Both the position numbers and the translations under genes were made by a program. Below are positions 1-7,928 of a DNA stretch of 38,221 bases, piece after piece. Source of the stretch: an uncultured Bacilli bacterium (GTDB lineage: Bacteria; Bacillota_I; Bacilli_A; RF39; UBA660); assembly GCA_904374795.1 (NCBI GenBank), contig CAJFEV010000004.1, forward strand, positions 1 through 38,221, written 5' to 3'. How positions within the stretch are numbered: position 1 is the first letter of the stretch; each line of letters opens with the position of its first letter. The notes beneath the pieces were generated by a model. It was not told where the DNA came from and searched no databases. It saw only the letters and a program-made list of their open reading frames with translations.

Positions 1-1
1 A

Positions 2-202
2 AAATATCAAGAACAATATGATAATTTACATCTTATTTATGATACTTCTTTTCATGATCGATATATCATTTTAGATAAAAAAGTGTTTTATCATTGTGGG
101 TCTTCATTAAATCATGCTGGAAGTAAAACTTTTTCAATAAACACATTAGAAGATGAAATGGTAAAAAGAAGTCTTTTAGAAAAAGTTGTAAAAACAACTT
201 GA
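2..202 (+). CDS. 3' end of an ORF6N-type DNA-binding protein (partial)
   Basis: Only the last 66 codons are present; the gene enters from the left edge in frame 2 and stops at TGA 200-202. The readable tail contains DTSFHDRYIILDKK followed by FYHCGSSLNHAGSKTFSIN. From family knowledge, this HDR(F/Y)IILD...Y.CG.S....G.K pattern is the conserved C-terminal region of many Firmicute ORF6N (KilA-N-like, phage-derived) proteins and resembles a PLD-like half motif (HDR in place of HxK). The DNA-binding N-terminus is outside the window, so the name rests on the tail only. The stop codon overlaps the -35 box of the merR promoter. Confidence 0.5.
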   Translation, partial: KYQEQYDNLHLIYDTSFHDRYIILDKKVFYHCGSSLNHAGSKTFSINTLEDEMVKRSLLEKVVKTT

Positions 203-229
203 CTTAGAGTCCACTTCAAGTGCTATGAT
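199..229 (+). promoter_or_regulatory. MerR-type promoter with 19-bp spacer and operator dyad
   Basis: TTGACT (199-204) and TATGAT (224-229) are separated by 19 bp, longer than the normal 17, which is the hallmark of promoters twisted open by MerR activators. The spacer region holds an imperfect 20-bp inverted repeat (202-221, 14 of 20 positions symmetric, arms ACTT..AGT / ACT..AAGT). It lies directly before a merR gene, so autoregulation is likely. Confidence 0.8.
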
Positions 230-246
230 TCTATTGGGGATGAAAA

Positions 247-621
247 ATGACAATAAAAGAAGTTTCTGAACAATATAGTCTTTCAAAAGATACATTGAGA
301 TATTATGAAAAAGAAGGACTAATTGGTCCTGTTTTAAAAGGAAGTAATGGTCAAAGAGAGTATCAAGAAGAAAATCTTCGCCAAATCGAGTTTGTTAAAT
401 GTATGAGAAGCATAAATATTCCAATTTCAGAACTAAAAAAATATATGGATTTATATGCTTTAGGAGATGAAACGTTAGAAAGTCGCAAAGAAATTTTAGA
501 AAGACAAATGGATTCCATTACTAAACAAATGAAAGATTTAGAACTTGCTAAAGAAAAATTAATAAAAAAATTAAAATTATATGATGAAGAATTAATGAAG
601 AAAAGGAAAGGTAAATCATAG
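247..621 (+). CDS. MerR-family transcriptional regulator
   Basis: 124 aa. The N-terminal winged helix-turn-helix reads MTIKEVSEQYSLSKDTLRYY followed by EKEGLIGP, the classic MerR signature (residues 1-28). Then comes RQIEFVKCMRSINIPISELKKY (in two parts here, about residues 44-66) and a dimerisation coiled coil of charged residues (about 75-118). There is no C-terminal cysteine cluster or ligand domain, so the inducer cannot be read; it resembles the short AdhR/NmlR-like MerR group. The start follows GGGGA at 236-240 with 6-nt spacing. Its own promoter has the 19-bp spacer and dyad of a MerR target. A terminator overlaps the stop codon, so it is probably monocistronic. Confidence 0.9.
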   Translation: MTIKEVSEQYSLSKDTLRYYEKEGLIGPVLKGSNGQREYQEENLRQIEFVKCMRSINIPISELKKYMDLYALGDETLESRKEILERQMDSITKQMKDLELAKEKLIKKLKLYDEELMKKRKGKS

Positions 622-638
622 ACTTTGCCTTTTTTTTC
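607..638 (+). terminator. Intrinsic terminator of merR
   Basis: AAAGGTAAA (607-615) pairs with TTTGCCTTT (624-632), with one G-U pair and an 8-nt loop, followed by a T tract to 637. The 5' arm lies in the last merR codons. Confidence 0.65.
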
Positions 639-647
639 TGCTATAAT
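619..647 (+). promoter_or_regulatory. Predicted promoter of the thioredoxin-like gene
   Basis: A perfect TATAAT (642-647) lies 17 bp after TAGACT (619-624, a weak -35). It overlaps the merR terminator. Confidence 0.5.
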
Positions 648-668
648 TTCCTTAGATAGGTGATGACT

Positions 669-1265
669 ATGGAAAAGAAAAAGATAGAAGAAAAAAATCA
701 AAAAAACAAAAAGAAAATAGAAAAAGAAAAAATAAGTGAAGAAAAGAAAATAGAAGAATTTTTTTCACCAAGTAAATATGTAGTGGTCGGAATTCTTTTG
801 CTTGGAGTAGTCTTGGTTGCTTTAACTTTAGCTAGAATTTATGGAAGTACACAAAATATTGATTATTCAAAAAGTTATCTAGTGGATAAAGAAATTGTTC
901 CAGAAATTACTTGTAGTGATTTAGCTAATGCAATTAGTGGTGAAAGAAGCTTTATTTTTGTTACTCACTATGACTCAGAAGAAGAATATGAATTAGAAAA
1001 AGATTTAAAAGGAGTGATTGGAGAATATCGCTTAAAAGATGATTTCTTTGTTTTTAAAGATGATCAAGAATGTGGTTCTGTAAAAAATATCGAAGAAGGA
1101 AGTATTAAAGAAACTTTAAAATTATCAGAATCCATTGACACAGTTCCTACCATTTTATATTATAAAGACGGTGAATTTATTGACTATGTAAAAAGAGAAG
1201 ATCCAAAGATGATAGAAGCAGCCGATTTTGTAAAATTATTAGATATTTATGAGATAACGAAATAA
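669..1265 (+). CDS. Membrane-anchored thioredoxin-like protein without CxxC
   Basis: 198 aa from ATG 669, chosen because AGGTGA (658-663) sits 5 nt before it; the in-frame GTG 660 and ATG 663 lie inside that site. A lysine/glutamate-rich cytoplasmic head (1-36) precedes one membrane helix (about 37-56). The outer domain (about 85-198) looks like a thioredoxin fold: a strand SFIFVTHYDSEEE, then a cis-proline-type loop DTVPTILYYKDGEFIDYV. The position where thioredoxins carry CxxC reads HYDSEE, so no dithiol redox site is present. Two isolated cysteines (EITCSD, DQECGS) could form a disulfide. Role unknown; perhaps a structural or adaptor thioredoxin fold. Confidence 0.6.
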   Translation: MEKKKIEEKNQKNKKKIEKEKISEEKKIEEFFSPSKYVVVGILLLGVVLVALTLARIYGSTQNIDYSKSYLVDKEIVPEITCSDLANAISGERSFIFVTHYDSEEEYELEKDLKGVIGEYRLKDDFFVFKDDQECGSVKNIEEGSIKETLKLSESIDTVPTILYYKDGEFIDYVKREDPKMIEAADFVKLLDIYEITK

Positions 1266-1281
1266 AGTTATTTCTTTTTTT
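1259..1281 (+). terminator. Short intrinsic terminator
   Basis: GAAATA (1259-1264) and TATTTC (1269-1274) form a 6-bp stem with a 4-nt loop, followed by seven T. The stem is weak and A/T-rich, so read-through into trmL is likely. Confidence 0.45.
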
Positions 1282-1295
1282 AAGAAGGTGAATTT

Positions 1296-1826
1296 ATGTT
1301 AAATATTGTTTTATTTGAACCAGAAATACCAGGAAACACAGGGAATATCATGCGTACTTGTGTCGCGACACACACACGGCTTCATTTAATTGAACCATTA
1401 GGTTTTTCTTTAGAGGAAAAATATATTCGTAGAAGTGGTGTAAATTATATTGATAATTGTGAATATACTGTTTATAAAAATTGGGAAGATTTTCTAAGTA
1501 AAAACAGTGGTACCATGTACTTTTTTACAAGATATGGCCATCATCCACATTCAGACTTTGATTACAGCAATCCGAAAGAAAACATTTATTTAGTATTTGG
1601 TAAAGAAAGTACAGGAATTCCTAGAAGGATTTTAAAACCTCACTTACAAAATTGTGCAAGAATTCCTATGACAGATAAAGTTCGTGCTTTAAATTTATCA
1701 AACTCAGTAGCTATTGTTCTTTATGAAGCTTTAAGACAACAAAACTATTTGGATTTATTTCGAGAAGAACCGAGTGAAGTAGGTCATAAAGGAAATCACT
1801 TTATTGAAGATTATGAAGGAGAATAA
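1296..1826 (+). CDS. trmL: tRNA (cytidine(34)-2'-O)-methyltransferase TrmL
   Basis: 176 aa, normal family length. It is a SPOUT-class enzyme that methylates the ribose of the wobble base of tRNA-Leu species using SAM. Visible motifs: EPEIPGNTGNIMRTC (about 9-23), the HLIEPLGF strand, VFGKESTGIP (about 102-111), RIPM, and the trefoil-knot helix NLSNSVAIVLYEALRQ (about 134-149). AGAAGGTGA lies before ATG 1296. The downstream zinc-ribbon gene starts two bases after its stop, so the two are probably cotranscribed. Confidence 0.93.
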   Translation: MLNIVLFEPEIPGNTGNIMRTCVATHTRLHLIEPLGFSLEEKYIRRSGVNYIDNCEYTVYKNWEDFLSKNSGTMYFFTRYGHHPHSDFDYSNPKENIYLVFGKESTGIPRRILKPHLQNCARIPMTDKVRALNLSNSVAIVLYEALRQQNYLDLFREEPSEVGHKGNHFIEDYEGE

Positions 1827-1828
1827 CT

Positions 1829-2092
1829 ATGCATTGTAAAAGATGTGGTAAAGCAATTGGCACTGATCGAGGAATATGTCCTTTCTGTGGGGCGATGCTT
1901 TCCAAAGACCAAATGGAAATTTATAAACAAGATAAAAAAGAAAATATGTTAAAGCCAGAAATGCTGACCGAAAAATTTGGAGAAAAGCCACAATTTTATG
2001 AAAAAAGAGAAAACAATACAAACTACTTATGGATATTTGTCTTTCTTGGCTTAGCCATCATAATTAGCTTAATCATTTTACTTTTTGTATGA
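1829..2092 (+). CDS. Small zinc-ribbon membrane protein
   Basis: 87 aa. The N-terminus carries a zinc ribbon C3-x2-C6 ... C17-x2-C20 (CKRCGK and CPFCGA). A charged linker (about 25-62) leads to a single C-terminal membrane helix (about 66-87) that ends the protein. Its ribosome site GGAG lies in the last trmL codons. Proteins of this layout (zinc ribbon plus one TM) are common in Firmicutes, mostly uncharacterised. Confidence 0.75.
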   Translation: MHCKRCGKAIGTDRGICPFCGAMLSKDQMEIYKQDKKENMLKPEMLTEKFGEKPQFYEKRENNTNYLWIFVFLGLAIIISLIILLFV

Positions 2093-2131
2093 AAAAGCAA
2101 AAACTTTCCACACTAAGGGTAGAGGGATATT

Positions 2132-2647
2132 ATGGAATTATTTTTACTGTGTGGGAAGATTTTTTTTGCAAGAATTTTAGATGTAACCATTTCAACATTT
2201 AGACAAAACATTATGCTAAAAGGAAAAAACATTATAGGAGGATGTTTAGCTTTTTTAGAAATTCTCATTTGGTTTTTCGTAGCTAGAGAAGCCTTACTTA
2301 TACCAATCGAAAACATTTTTGTTCCGATTTCCTATGCTCTAGGTTATGCAACCGGAACACTTTTAGGAGCATTTTTATCAAAAACATTGATCAAAGGCGT
2401 TATTGGGATTCAAGTAATAACCGATGAAGATAAAAAAGAACTGATTAATGCTTTAAAAATACGAGGCTATAGTTTTAATATTTTAGCTTTAGAAAATACG
2501 TTTAATACAACGCCAAAAATTCTGATTTTTTTAGAAGTAAATAAGAAGAGTTTAAAAAAAGTACAAAACCTTATTCAAAAAAATGATCCGGATGCATTTA
2601 TAGCCATAAGTGATACTAAACAAGTTTATAATGGTTCTTTAAAATGA
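2132..2647 (+). CDS. UPF0316 / DUF5698-DUF2179 membrane protein (YebE-like)
   Basis: 171 aa. About three membrane helices in the first ~105 residues (DUF5698-like, ARILDVTISTFRQ and YALGYATGTLLGAFL visible) are followed by a soluble DUF2179 domain (about 108-171: GIQVITDEDKKELINALKIR... FLEVNKKSLKKVQNLI ... DAFIAISDTKQVYNG). This is the arrangement of the UPF0316 family, whose function is not established. AGAGGG lies 8 nt before the ATG. Confidence 0.8.
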   Translation: MELFLLCGKIFFARILDVTISTFRQNIMLKGKNIIGGCLAFLEILIWFFVAREALLIPIENIFVPISYALGYATGTLLGAFLSKTLIKGVIGIQVITDEDKKELINALKIRGYSFNILALENTFNTTPKILIFLEVNKKSLKKVQNLIQKNDPDAFIAISDTKQVYNGSLK

Positions 2648-2682
2648 TAAGTTTGCTAAGAATTTTTGAAAAATAAAAATAT

Positions 2683-2711
2683 TTTACAAAAAACAAAAAA
2701 GCTGTTATAAT
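2683..2711 (+). promoter_or_regulatory. Promoter of the rimP-nusA-infB operon
   Basis: TTTACA (2683-2688), 17-bp spacer, TATAAT (2706-2711). It directly precedes the leader hairpin and rimP. Confidence 0.8.
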
Positions 2712-2726
2712 ACGGTTATCAGATTT

Positions 2727-2751
2727 AAGTGGGCAGAAATTCCCACTTTTA
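2727..2751 (+). promoter_or_regulatory. rimP leader hairpin
   Basis: AAGTGGG (2727-2733) pairs with CCCACTT (2742-2748) around an 8-nt loop, followed by TTTTA. A GUGGG/CCCAC hairpin right after the transcription start is typical of rimP leaders in Firmicutes. The short T run makes it a possible attenuator or 5'-stabilising hairpin. Confidence 0.6.
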
Positions 2752-2776
2752 TTATTGGAAAGGGTGAGGGAAAAAA

Positions 2777-3025
2777 GTGTTAGAAAAAATTAAAGAAGCC
2801 ATTAAAGAGCCTTTAGCCAAAATGGAAATTGTTGTTGATGATATTTCTTTTGATAAAGAAGGATCATACTATTTTTTACGAATTACATTAGATAAAGTAA
2901 ACGGATTAGATTTAGATACAATAGTTGAAGCGACCAATATAATTAACCCGATTTTAGATGAATTAGATATAATTGAAGAGTCTTACATTTTAGATGTATC
3001 AAGTAAGGAAAGAGGAGGAGTATAA
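2777..3025 (+). CDS. rimP: RimP-like ribosome maturation factor, N-terminal domain only
   Basis: 82 aa from GTG 2777, behind AGGGTGAGGG. RimP assists 30S subunit assembly. The visible sequence covers the N-terminal alpha/beta domain: KIKEAIKEPLAKMEIVVDDI, ITLDKVNGLDLDTIVEATN, INPILDELD, and the end motif YILDVSS. Normal RimP is about 150 aa and continues after DVSSPG with a C-terminal SH3-like domain. Here the PG is KE and the protein stops seven residues later. The reading frame ends cleanly at the nusA ribosome site, so this looks like a settled short form, not a frameshift. Position as first gene before nusA supports the call. Confidence 0.75.
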   Translation: MLEKIKEAIKEPLAKMEIVVDDISFDKEGSYYFLRITLDKVNGLDLDTIVEATNIINPILDELDIIEESYILDVSSKERGGV

Positions 3026-3026
3026 A

Positions 3027-4148
3027 ATGAATGCAAAAGAGTTTATAAAAGCATTAGACCATATAACAGCTGAAAAAAATATTAGTAAAGATGTTGTCTT
3101 TGAAGCAATGGAACTTGCTTTAGCTACTGCCTATAAAAAGAATTTTAATTCAAAAACAAATGTAAAAGTAAAAATTAATCGTGATACTGGAGATATTAGA
3201 GTGTATTCCTATTATGTTGTTGTAGATGATTATGATGATGGAACAGAAACAACCGATGAAGAAGGAAATATCGTAAGAATCCCACCAGAAATTAATGTGG
3301 ATGCTCAAATTCTTTTAGAAGATGCCAAAGAAATAGATCCAACAATTAAAGTAGGAGAAACCATTGAAAAAGAAGTAACACCTAAAGATTTTGGACGGGT
3401 TGCGGCTGGAACAGCTAAACAAGTATTAACCCAAAAAATTAGAGAAGCAGAAAGAGCCGTAATTATGGAAGAATTCCAAGATAAAGCAGGAGAAATGATG
3501 GTTGGAATGCTAGCAATGGAAGACCAAAAAAATTACTATGTAGATTTAGGAAAATCAAGAGGTATTTTACCTAAAAGTGAGATGATTCCTGGCGAAGTAG
3601 TAAAAATGGGAACAAGCATTAAAGTATATATTACAAAAGTAGAAGAAACAACAAAAGGACCATTAATTCTTTGTTCAAGAAAACATTATGGCTTTGTAAG
3701 AAGATTGTTTGAAACCGAAATTCCAGAACTTGTTGATGGAACAATCGAACTATATGCTGTAGTAAGAGAAGCAGGAATTCGTAGTAAAGTTGCTGTATTC
3801 TCAAGAGATGAACGAGTAGATCCAATCGGTGCTTGTATTGGTGCAGGTGGAAGCAGAATTGCTAACATCTTAAAAGAATTAAATGGTGAAAAAGTTGATT
3901 TAATTCGTTATTCTGAAAATCCAGAAGAATTTATCGCGAATGCTTTATCGCCTGCTAAAAATGTAACGGTAAACATTATCGACCCAATGAAAAAGGAAGC
4001 TTTAGCTATCGTAACTGATGATAATCTTTCTTTAGCAATTGGAAAAAAAGGATCCAATATCAAATTAGCAAGTAAGTTAACCAAATATAAAATTGAAATT
4101 AAAACTCTTGCTCAAATAAACGAAGAAGGAAATAAAGATAATGATTAA
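3027..4148 (+). CDS. nusA: Transcription termination/antitermination protein NusA
   Basis: 373 aa from ATG 3027, preceded by AGGAGGAG at 3013-3020. NusA binds RNA polymerase and RNA and modulates pausing, termination and antitermination. Domains in order: NusA N domain (1-~130, starting MNAKEFIKALDHI), S1 domain (about 145-210, YYVDLGKSRGILPKSEMIPG), KH1 (ILCSRKHYGFVRRLFETEIP ... IRSKVAVFSRD, DPIGACIGAGGSRI) and KH2 (AIVTDDNLSLAIGKKGSNIK). There are no C-terminal acidic repeats, as usual for Firmicutes. The stop overlaps the start of the DHH gene by 8 bp. Confidence 0.97.
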   Translation: MNAKEFIKALDHITAEKNISKDVVFEAMELALATAYKKNFNSKTNVKVKINRDTGDIRVYSYYVVVDDYDDGTETTDEEGNIVRIPPEINVDAQILLEDAKEIDPTIKVGETIEKEVTPKDFGRVAAGTAKQVLTQKIREAERAVIMEEFQDKAGEMMVGMLAMEDQKNYYVDLGKSRGILPKSEMIPGEVVKMGTSIKVYITKVEETTKGPLILCSRKHYGFVRRLFETEIPELVDGTIELYAVVREAGIRSKVAVFSRDERVDPIGACIGAGGSRIANILKELNGEKVDLIRYSENPEEFIANALSPAKNVTVNIIDPMKKEALAIVTDDNLSLAIGKKGSNIKLASKLTKYKIEIKTLAQINEEGNKDND

Positions 4149-5067
4149 ACTTTTTACCCATAGGGATGATCCAGATGGTATGGGAAGTGTTATTTTAACA
4201 CGCTTGCTTACAGAAGACTTTGATTTTACTTTATGCAAAGGCATAAAAGAGTTAGATGAACATATAAAAGTGTTCCTAAAAAATCAAGAATGTAAGAATT
4301 ATGATCGAGTTTTTATCACCGATCTTTGTCCAAGTGATAAAACCTTACAAGAGATTGAAAAAGACCAAGAATTATCTGAAAAACTTAAAGTTTTTGACCA
4401 TCATCAAAGTTCAATTGATGAAATGACGAAAGAATATTCTTTTGTAACTTCAATGGTTAAGAAAAAAGATATACCATGCTGCGCAACGAGTTTGTATTAT
4501 GAGTATTTGCTAAATGAAACAAAAAATGCTCTTTTACAAAAGAAAAGTGTTATGGAGTTTGTAGAAAAAACAAGATTACACGATACTTGGGAATGGAAAA
4601 AAGAAAGTGATCTTACAGCTTTTCATTTACAAACATTATTTCAAGTACTAGGTCCTTATGGATATTATTATCATTTTGTGAATAAACTTTCCAAATTTGA
4701 TGATTTTTCTTATACAAAACAAGAAGAAAATTGGATAAAAATTCAAGAAAAAACAAATCAACAACTAATAGAAGAACTTGCTAAACATATTTCTTCTAAA
4801 AGTTATGAAAATCATCAAGTAGGAATTGTATTTGGAAGTTATAGTATACGAAATAATTTAGCTGATTTTTTAAGTCAAAAAAGAAAAGACTTAGACATAT
4901 TAATGTTAATCGCGGTAGATAATCAAAGCGTTTCTTTCCGCTCTTTAAAAGATGATGTAGAAGTAAGAAGTTTAGCTGAAAAATATGGCGGTGGTGGACA
5001 TGAAAAGGCCGCATCATGTTTATTTCAAAATATTGAACCTCTTTTACTGGAAAGAGTTTTAAAATAA
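4141..5067 (+). CDS. NrnB-like DHH/DHHA1 phosphoesterase
   Basis: 308 aa. DHH-family enzymes hydrolyse short oligoribonucleotides or cyclic dinucleotide products using Mn2+. Visible motifs: THRDDPDGMGS (6-16), FITDLCPSD with D61, the DHH triad D86-H87-H88 (VFDHHQSS), TRLHDTWEW (about 147-155), and the DHHA1 motif GGGGHEKAAS (about 283-292). THxDxDG plus xxHDTWEW fits the Bacillus NrnB (YngD) branch more than NrnA. Start ATG 4141 overlaps nusA by 8 bp, so it is translationally coupled. Finding it between nusA and rnpM is unusual; the common place for a DHH gene in such operons is between rbfA and truB. Confidence 0.8.
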   Translation: MIKLFTHRDDPDGMGSVILTRLLTEDFDFTLCKGIKELDEHIKVFLKNQECKNYDRVFITDLCPSDKTLQEIEKDQELSEKLKVFDHHQSSIDEMTKEYSFVTSMVKKKDIPCCATSLYYEYLLNETKNALLQKKSVMEFVEKTRLHDTWEWKKESDLTAFHLQTLFQVLGPYGYYYHFVNKLSKFDDFSYTKQEENWIKIQEKTNQQLIEELAKHISSKSYENHQVGIVFGSYSIRNNLADFLSQKRKDLDILMLIAVDNQSVSFRSLKDDVEVRSLAEKYGGGGHEKAASCLFQNIEPLLLERVLK

Positions 5068-5085
5068 AAAATAAGGAGGAATCTT

Positions 5086-5361
5086 ATGAAAACAAGAAAA
5101 ATTCCTATGCGAACTTGTGTTGTGACGAAAGAAAAGTGTGAAAAAAAAGATTTGATTCGTATTGTGAGAACACCAGAAGGAAATGTTGAGATAGACTTAC
5201 ATGGTAAAAAAAATGGAAAAGGGGCATATGTAAAACTTTCAAAAGAAGTGATTGAAAAAGCCAAAAAAACAAAAGCTTTAGATCGTGCTTTAGAAGTACC
5301 TGTTCCAGATAGCATTTATGAAGAATTAGAAAGTATGGTAAAAGATGAAGAAATAAAATAA
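5086..5361 (+). CDS. rnpM: RNase P modulator RnpM (YlxR family)
   Basis: 91 aa. The YlxR (DUF448) signature RKIPMRTCVVTKEKCEKKDL is at residues 4-23, followed by LIRIVRTPEG, DLHGKKNGKGAYVKLS and a C-terminal helix. YlxR proteins bind RNase P RNA and modulate it in B. subtilis. AAGGAGGAAT gives a strong ribosome site before ATG 5086. The usual next gene, the L7Ae-like ylxQ, is absent and infB follows directly. Confidence 0.92.
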   Translation: MKTRKIPMRTCVVTKEKCEKKDLIRIVRTPEGNVEIDLHGKKNGKGAYVKLSKEVIEKAKKTKALDRALEVPVPDSIYEELESMVKDEEIK

Positions 5362-5384
5362 ATTTTAGAAAGGATGTGTTATTT

Positions 5385-7493
5385 ATGACAGTTAAAGAAT
5401 ATGCAGAAAGCGTATCATTATCAGTAGCTGAAATTTTAAAAAAGTGTGAAAGTTTAGGAATTGAAGTTCGAGATGCCGAGGATATTTTATCTGATGATGA
5501 TGTAATTAATTTGGATATTGCAATAAACCTAATTAGTACAGAAAATGATTCGACTTATGAAGAAGAAGATAGTATGGATGAAGTTGTAGAAGATTTAGTA
5601 GCGAGTACGAATGTTCATACAATGAATCCAGAAACTAAAAAACAAAAATTAAAAAAACGTAGTGCATTAGAATCAAGTAAATCAGAATATTTTAATAAAC
5701 GAAAAGAAATGTATAAACACAAAGAAAAATTAATGAACAATCAAGTTCGAGAAGACATTGTTCTGTATAAAAATGGAATGACTGTTTCTGATTTAGCAAA
5801 CGAATTAAATATCAGCGGAACCGACATTATAAAAAAATTAATGTCTTTAGGTTTAATGGTTTCTTTAAATCAAGAAATAAGTTTTGAAAATGCAGAAATT
5901 ATTGCTTTAGATTATGGTAAGACATTAAAAAAAGAAGAAACACAAGATATTTCAAATTTTGAAGAATTTGAAGTTACAGATAATGAAAACGATTTGATAA
6001 AACGTCCAGCAGTTGTAACCATAATGGGACATGTTGATCATGGAAAAACAACCCTTTTAGATTATATTCGCCACAGTAAAGTGGTGGATACGGAATTTGG
6101 TGGAATTACGCAACACATTGGAGCTTATCAAATTGAACATAATGGTGAAAAAATAACATTTATTGATACTCCAGGTCACGCAGCATTTACAGAGATGCGT
6201 GCAAGAGGAGCAAGTGTCACGGACATTGTTATCATCATTGTCGCGGCTGATGACGGGGTTATGCCTCAAACAAAAGAAGCCATTGATCACGCAAAAAGTG
6301 CTGGAGTGCCAATTATTGTAGCCATTAACAAAATTGATAAACCAAATATCAATATTGAACGTGTAATGCAAGAAATGAGTGAAAGCGGAATCACACCAGA
6401 AGAATGGGGTGGAGATGTTCCATTTGTGAAAATTTCAGCTCAAACCGGTGAAGGTGTAGACTTATTATTAGAAACTATTCAAACAATAAGCGAAATTAAT
6501 GGATATAAAGCAAATCCAAACAGATATGCAATAGGAACAGTTATTGAATCTAAAGTAGATAAAAACATTGGTGGAGTTGCCTCACTTTTAATTCAAAATG
6601 GTACTCTAAGAATTGGCGATCCAATTGTTGTTGGAACAACTTTTGGAAAAGTAAGAACTATGAAAAATGATTTAGGAATGTCTATTGTTGAAGCAGGTCC
6701 TTCTACTCCAGTTGAAATAACTGGATTATCAGATAATCCAAGCGCTGGCGATAAATTCATGGCCTTTGAAACAGAAAGCGAAGCTAAACATGTTGCAGCT
6801 AAAAGAAAAGATGCAGCAAAATTAAATAAGAATAAGAAAGATGTTGTATCCTTAGATGATTTATTTGCAAAAATTAAATCCGGTCAAAAAGAAATCAATG
6901 TGGTTTTAAAGGCGGATGTTCGTGGAAGTGAAGAAGCCGTAAAACATGCTTTAGAAAAAATTGATGTAGAAGGCGTAAGAATTAATGTTATAAGAAGTGG
7001 AATAGGAACAATTACAGAAAGTGATGTCGTTTTAGCAAATGCCTCAAATGCAATTATTATTGGATTTAATGTGATTCCTTCTGCAATTACCAAAGAAGTT
7101 GCAAAAGAATATAATGTAGATATTCGTTTATACACAATTATTTATAAAGTCATTGAAGAAATGGAATTAGCAATGAAAGGATTATTAGATCCGGAATTTG
7201 AAGAAAACATTTTAGGAAATGCTGAAATTAGAAAAATCTTTACTTTTTCAAAAATTGGAAAAATTGCCGGATGTTATGTAGCAGAAGGAATTATAAAAAG
7301 TGGAGCAAATGCAAGAGTTATTCGTGATGGAGTAATTGTTTATGATGGAAAAATTGCTTCTGTTCAAAGAGAAAAAGATACGGTAAAAGAAGTAAAAAAA
7401 GGCTTTGAATGTGGAATCACTTTAGAAAACTTCAGCGATATTAAAGAAGGCGACATCATTGAAAATTATGAAATGGTGGAAATTAAAAGATGA
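5385..7493 (+). CDS. infB: Translation initiation factor IF-2
   Basis: 702 aa from ATG 5385 (the in-frame GTG at 5376 lies too close to AAGGA at 5370-5374). IF-2 places initiator tRNA on the 30S subunit. Two IF2_N modules (about 1-50, TVKEYAESVSLSVAEILKKC, and about 120-180) are separated by a short charged linker. The GTPase domain shows G1 GHVDHGKTT (from residue 215), DTPGHAAFTEMRARG, and NKIDKP. Domains II, III (EINVVLKADVRGSEEAVKHA) and IV (FTFSKIGKIAGCYVAEG) follow to the end. The N-terminal linker is shorter than in Bacillus. The stop overlaps the rbfA start (ATGA). Confidence 0.97.
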   Translation: MTVKEYAESVSLSVAEILKKCESLGIEVRDAEDILSDDDVINLDIAINLISTENDSTYEEEDSMDEVVEDLVASTNVHTMNPETKKQKLKKRSALESSKSEYFNKRKEMYKHKEKLMNNQVREDIVLYKNGMTVSDLANELNISGTDIIKKLMSLGLMVSLNQEISFENAEIIALDYGKTLKKEETQDISNFEEFEVTDNENDLIKRPAVVTIMGHVDHGKTTLLDYIRHSKVVDTEFGGITQHIGAYQIEHNGEKITFIDTPGHAAFTEMRARGASVTDIVIIIVAADDGVMPQTKEAIDHAKSAGVPIIVAINKIDKPNINIERVMQEMSESGITPEEWGGDVPFVKISAQTGEGVDLLLETIQTISEINGYKANPNRYAIGTVIESKVDKNIGGVASLLIQNGTLRIGDPIVVGTTFGKVRTMKNDLGMSIVEAGPSTPVEITGLSDNPSAGDKFMAFETESEAKHVAAKRKDAAKLNKNKKDVVSLDDLFAKIKSGQKEINVVLKADVRGSEEAVKHALEKIDVEGVRINVIRSGIGTITESDVVLANASNAIIIGFNVIPSAITKEVAKEYNVDIRLYTIIYKVIEEMELAMKGLLDPEFEENILGNAEIRKIFTFSKIGKIAGCYVAEGIIKSGANARVIRDGVIVYDGKIASVQREKDTVKEVKKGFECGITLENFSDIKEGDIIENYEMVEIKR

Positions 7494-7837
7494 GTATAAA
7501 AATAGAAAGAATAAATTCGGAAATTGTAAAAAATATTTCGGAAATTCTAGCAAACGAAACTAGGGATAAATTAATGCAAACTATAACAATTACAGCAGCA
7601 GATACATCAAAAGATTTATCCTTTGCAAAAATTTATTTTACAAGTATGGAAGATTTATCCAAAGATCAACTTGAAAAAGAAATGAATGAAGCAAGTGATT
7701 TTGTCAGAAAAAAATTAGCTGAAAAAATGGATTTAAGACAAACTCCAAAGTTAAAATTTATTTTTGATGAATCAATTGAATATGGAAATAAAATAGAAAA
7801 AATACTTGAAGAAATTCATAATCAAGAAAAAGCATAG
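7490..7837 (+). CDS. rbfA: 30S ribosome-binding factor RbfA
   Basis: 115 aa, normal length. The KH-like fold is recognisable: IERINSEIVKNISEILANE at the start, TITAADTSKDLSFAKIYFT, and LAEKMDLRQTPKLKFIFDES with the conserved R-x-x-P-x-L-x-F pattern. It acts in late 30S maturation near helix 1 of 16S rRNA. It starts on the ATGA overlap with infB and is last in the operon, with a terminator on its stop codon. Confidence 0.93.
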   Translation: MSIKIERINSEIVKNISEILANETRDKLMQTITITAADTSKDLSFAKIYFTSMEDLSKDQLEKEMNEASDFVRKKLAEKMDLRQTPKLKFIFDESIEYGNKIEKILEEIHNQEKA

Positions 7838-7856
7838 AAAAATCTATGTTTTTTTT
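7833..7856 (+). terminator. Terminator of the nusA-infB-rbfA operon
   Basis: CATAGA (7833-7838) and TCTATG (7843-7848) with an AAAA loop, extended by A-T pairs, then eight T. It overlaps the rbfA stop codon. Confidence 0.75.
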
Positions 7857-7928
7857 GTTTCCTGGGATATACGCCAAGTCAATTTTAGAAATTTGGAATA
7901 AAAATAATACTGAAAGGAGAAATTTTTA

